A stretch of 64,000 nt of DNA from Sipunculus nudus (lineage: Eukaryota; Annelida; Sipuncula; Golfingiida; Sipunculidae), in the NCBI GenBank assembly GCA_026874595.1, contig CM049321.1, positions 5,451,479 through 5,515,478 on the forward strand, written 5' to 3'. The notes beneath the pieces were generated by a model. The model was not told the origin of the DNA. It made no database searches and saw only the letters and a list, made by a program, of their open reading frames with translations. This document shows, one piece after another, positions 63,801-64,000 of the stretch. The first letter of the stretch is position 1; the number at the start of each line of letters is the position of its first letter. The position numbers were made by a program, and so were the translations under genes.

Positions 63801-64000
63801 TATAGCTTTCCTGATTTTTAATTTGCCATACATAGTGTTAACCTCGTGCGAACCTTTCAGTTAAGTAGCATTGCATCAATAATACACAAAGTAACTAGAG
63901 ATTACCGTTGTCTTAAGATTACTGCACTTTCTATTATTCTTTTACTGTCTTACTGTTTTTCAAGGACCCCAAGCATTCAGAGTGACAGGAAACGTCTAGA

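Overview
The window looks like nuclear DNA of an invertebrate, most likely a mollusc and probably a bivalve. Coding exons are short and separated by AT-rich introns with GT..AG borders. Long (TA)n and poly-G/poly-C tracts, SINEs, MITEs and a non-LTR retroelement fill the rest. The recognisable gene family is a secreted serine beta-lactamase-like protein related to the oyster shell-matrix protein gigasin-6. The organism call is an inference from family resemblance; no species is identified.

The backbone is a minus-strand cluster of these genes, all on one five-exon plan. Exons 2-5 measure 174, 261, 257 and 635 nt in every undamaged copy. From right to left: gene E (53945-63218) is complete and predicts 543 residues with SVTK, YNN and HGG motifs. 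A fossil exon-1 scrap lies near 53.0 kb. Gene D (50.3-51.5 kb) is a relic of exon 1 and part of exon 5. Gene C (42575-48741) has all five exons but a 14-nt deletion in exon 2. Gene B (34513-37557) has exons 2-5 only, with a 1-nt deletion and a stop codon. Gene A (15436-about 20285) is intact except that the 5' part of exon 1 is missing.

Two large rearrangements shape the window. A direct duplication (about 29.48-37.91 and 39.32-45.76 kb) copied exons 2-5 and their flanks without exon 1, giving gene B. An inverted duplication (about 1.23-8.47 and 20.39-31.71 kb) flanks gene A. Its right arm carries a three-exon stretch of a C-type lectin gene (26022-28759) and its left arm keeps only a broken last exon. 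The spacer between the arms holds gene A, a decayed non-LTR retroelement and two MITEs.

The remaining DNA is repeat-rich: tRNA-derived SINEs, a 385-bp MITE with an 8-bp target duplication, a second MITE family, a probable solo LTR, a 29-bp minisatellite of different length in the two arms, a diverged satellite, and several unclassified dispersed families. The most notable observation is the birth-and-decay series of beta-lactamase-like genes and the way its copies are bounded by inverted and direct duplications. No CRISPR array, rRNA gene or convincing functional tRNA gene was seen.
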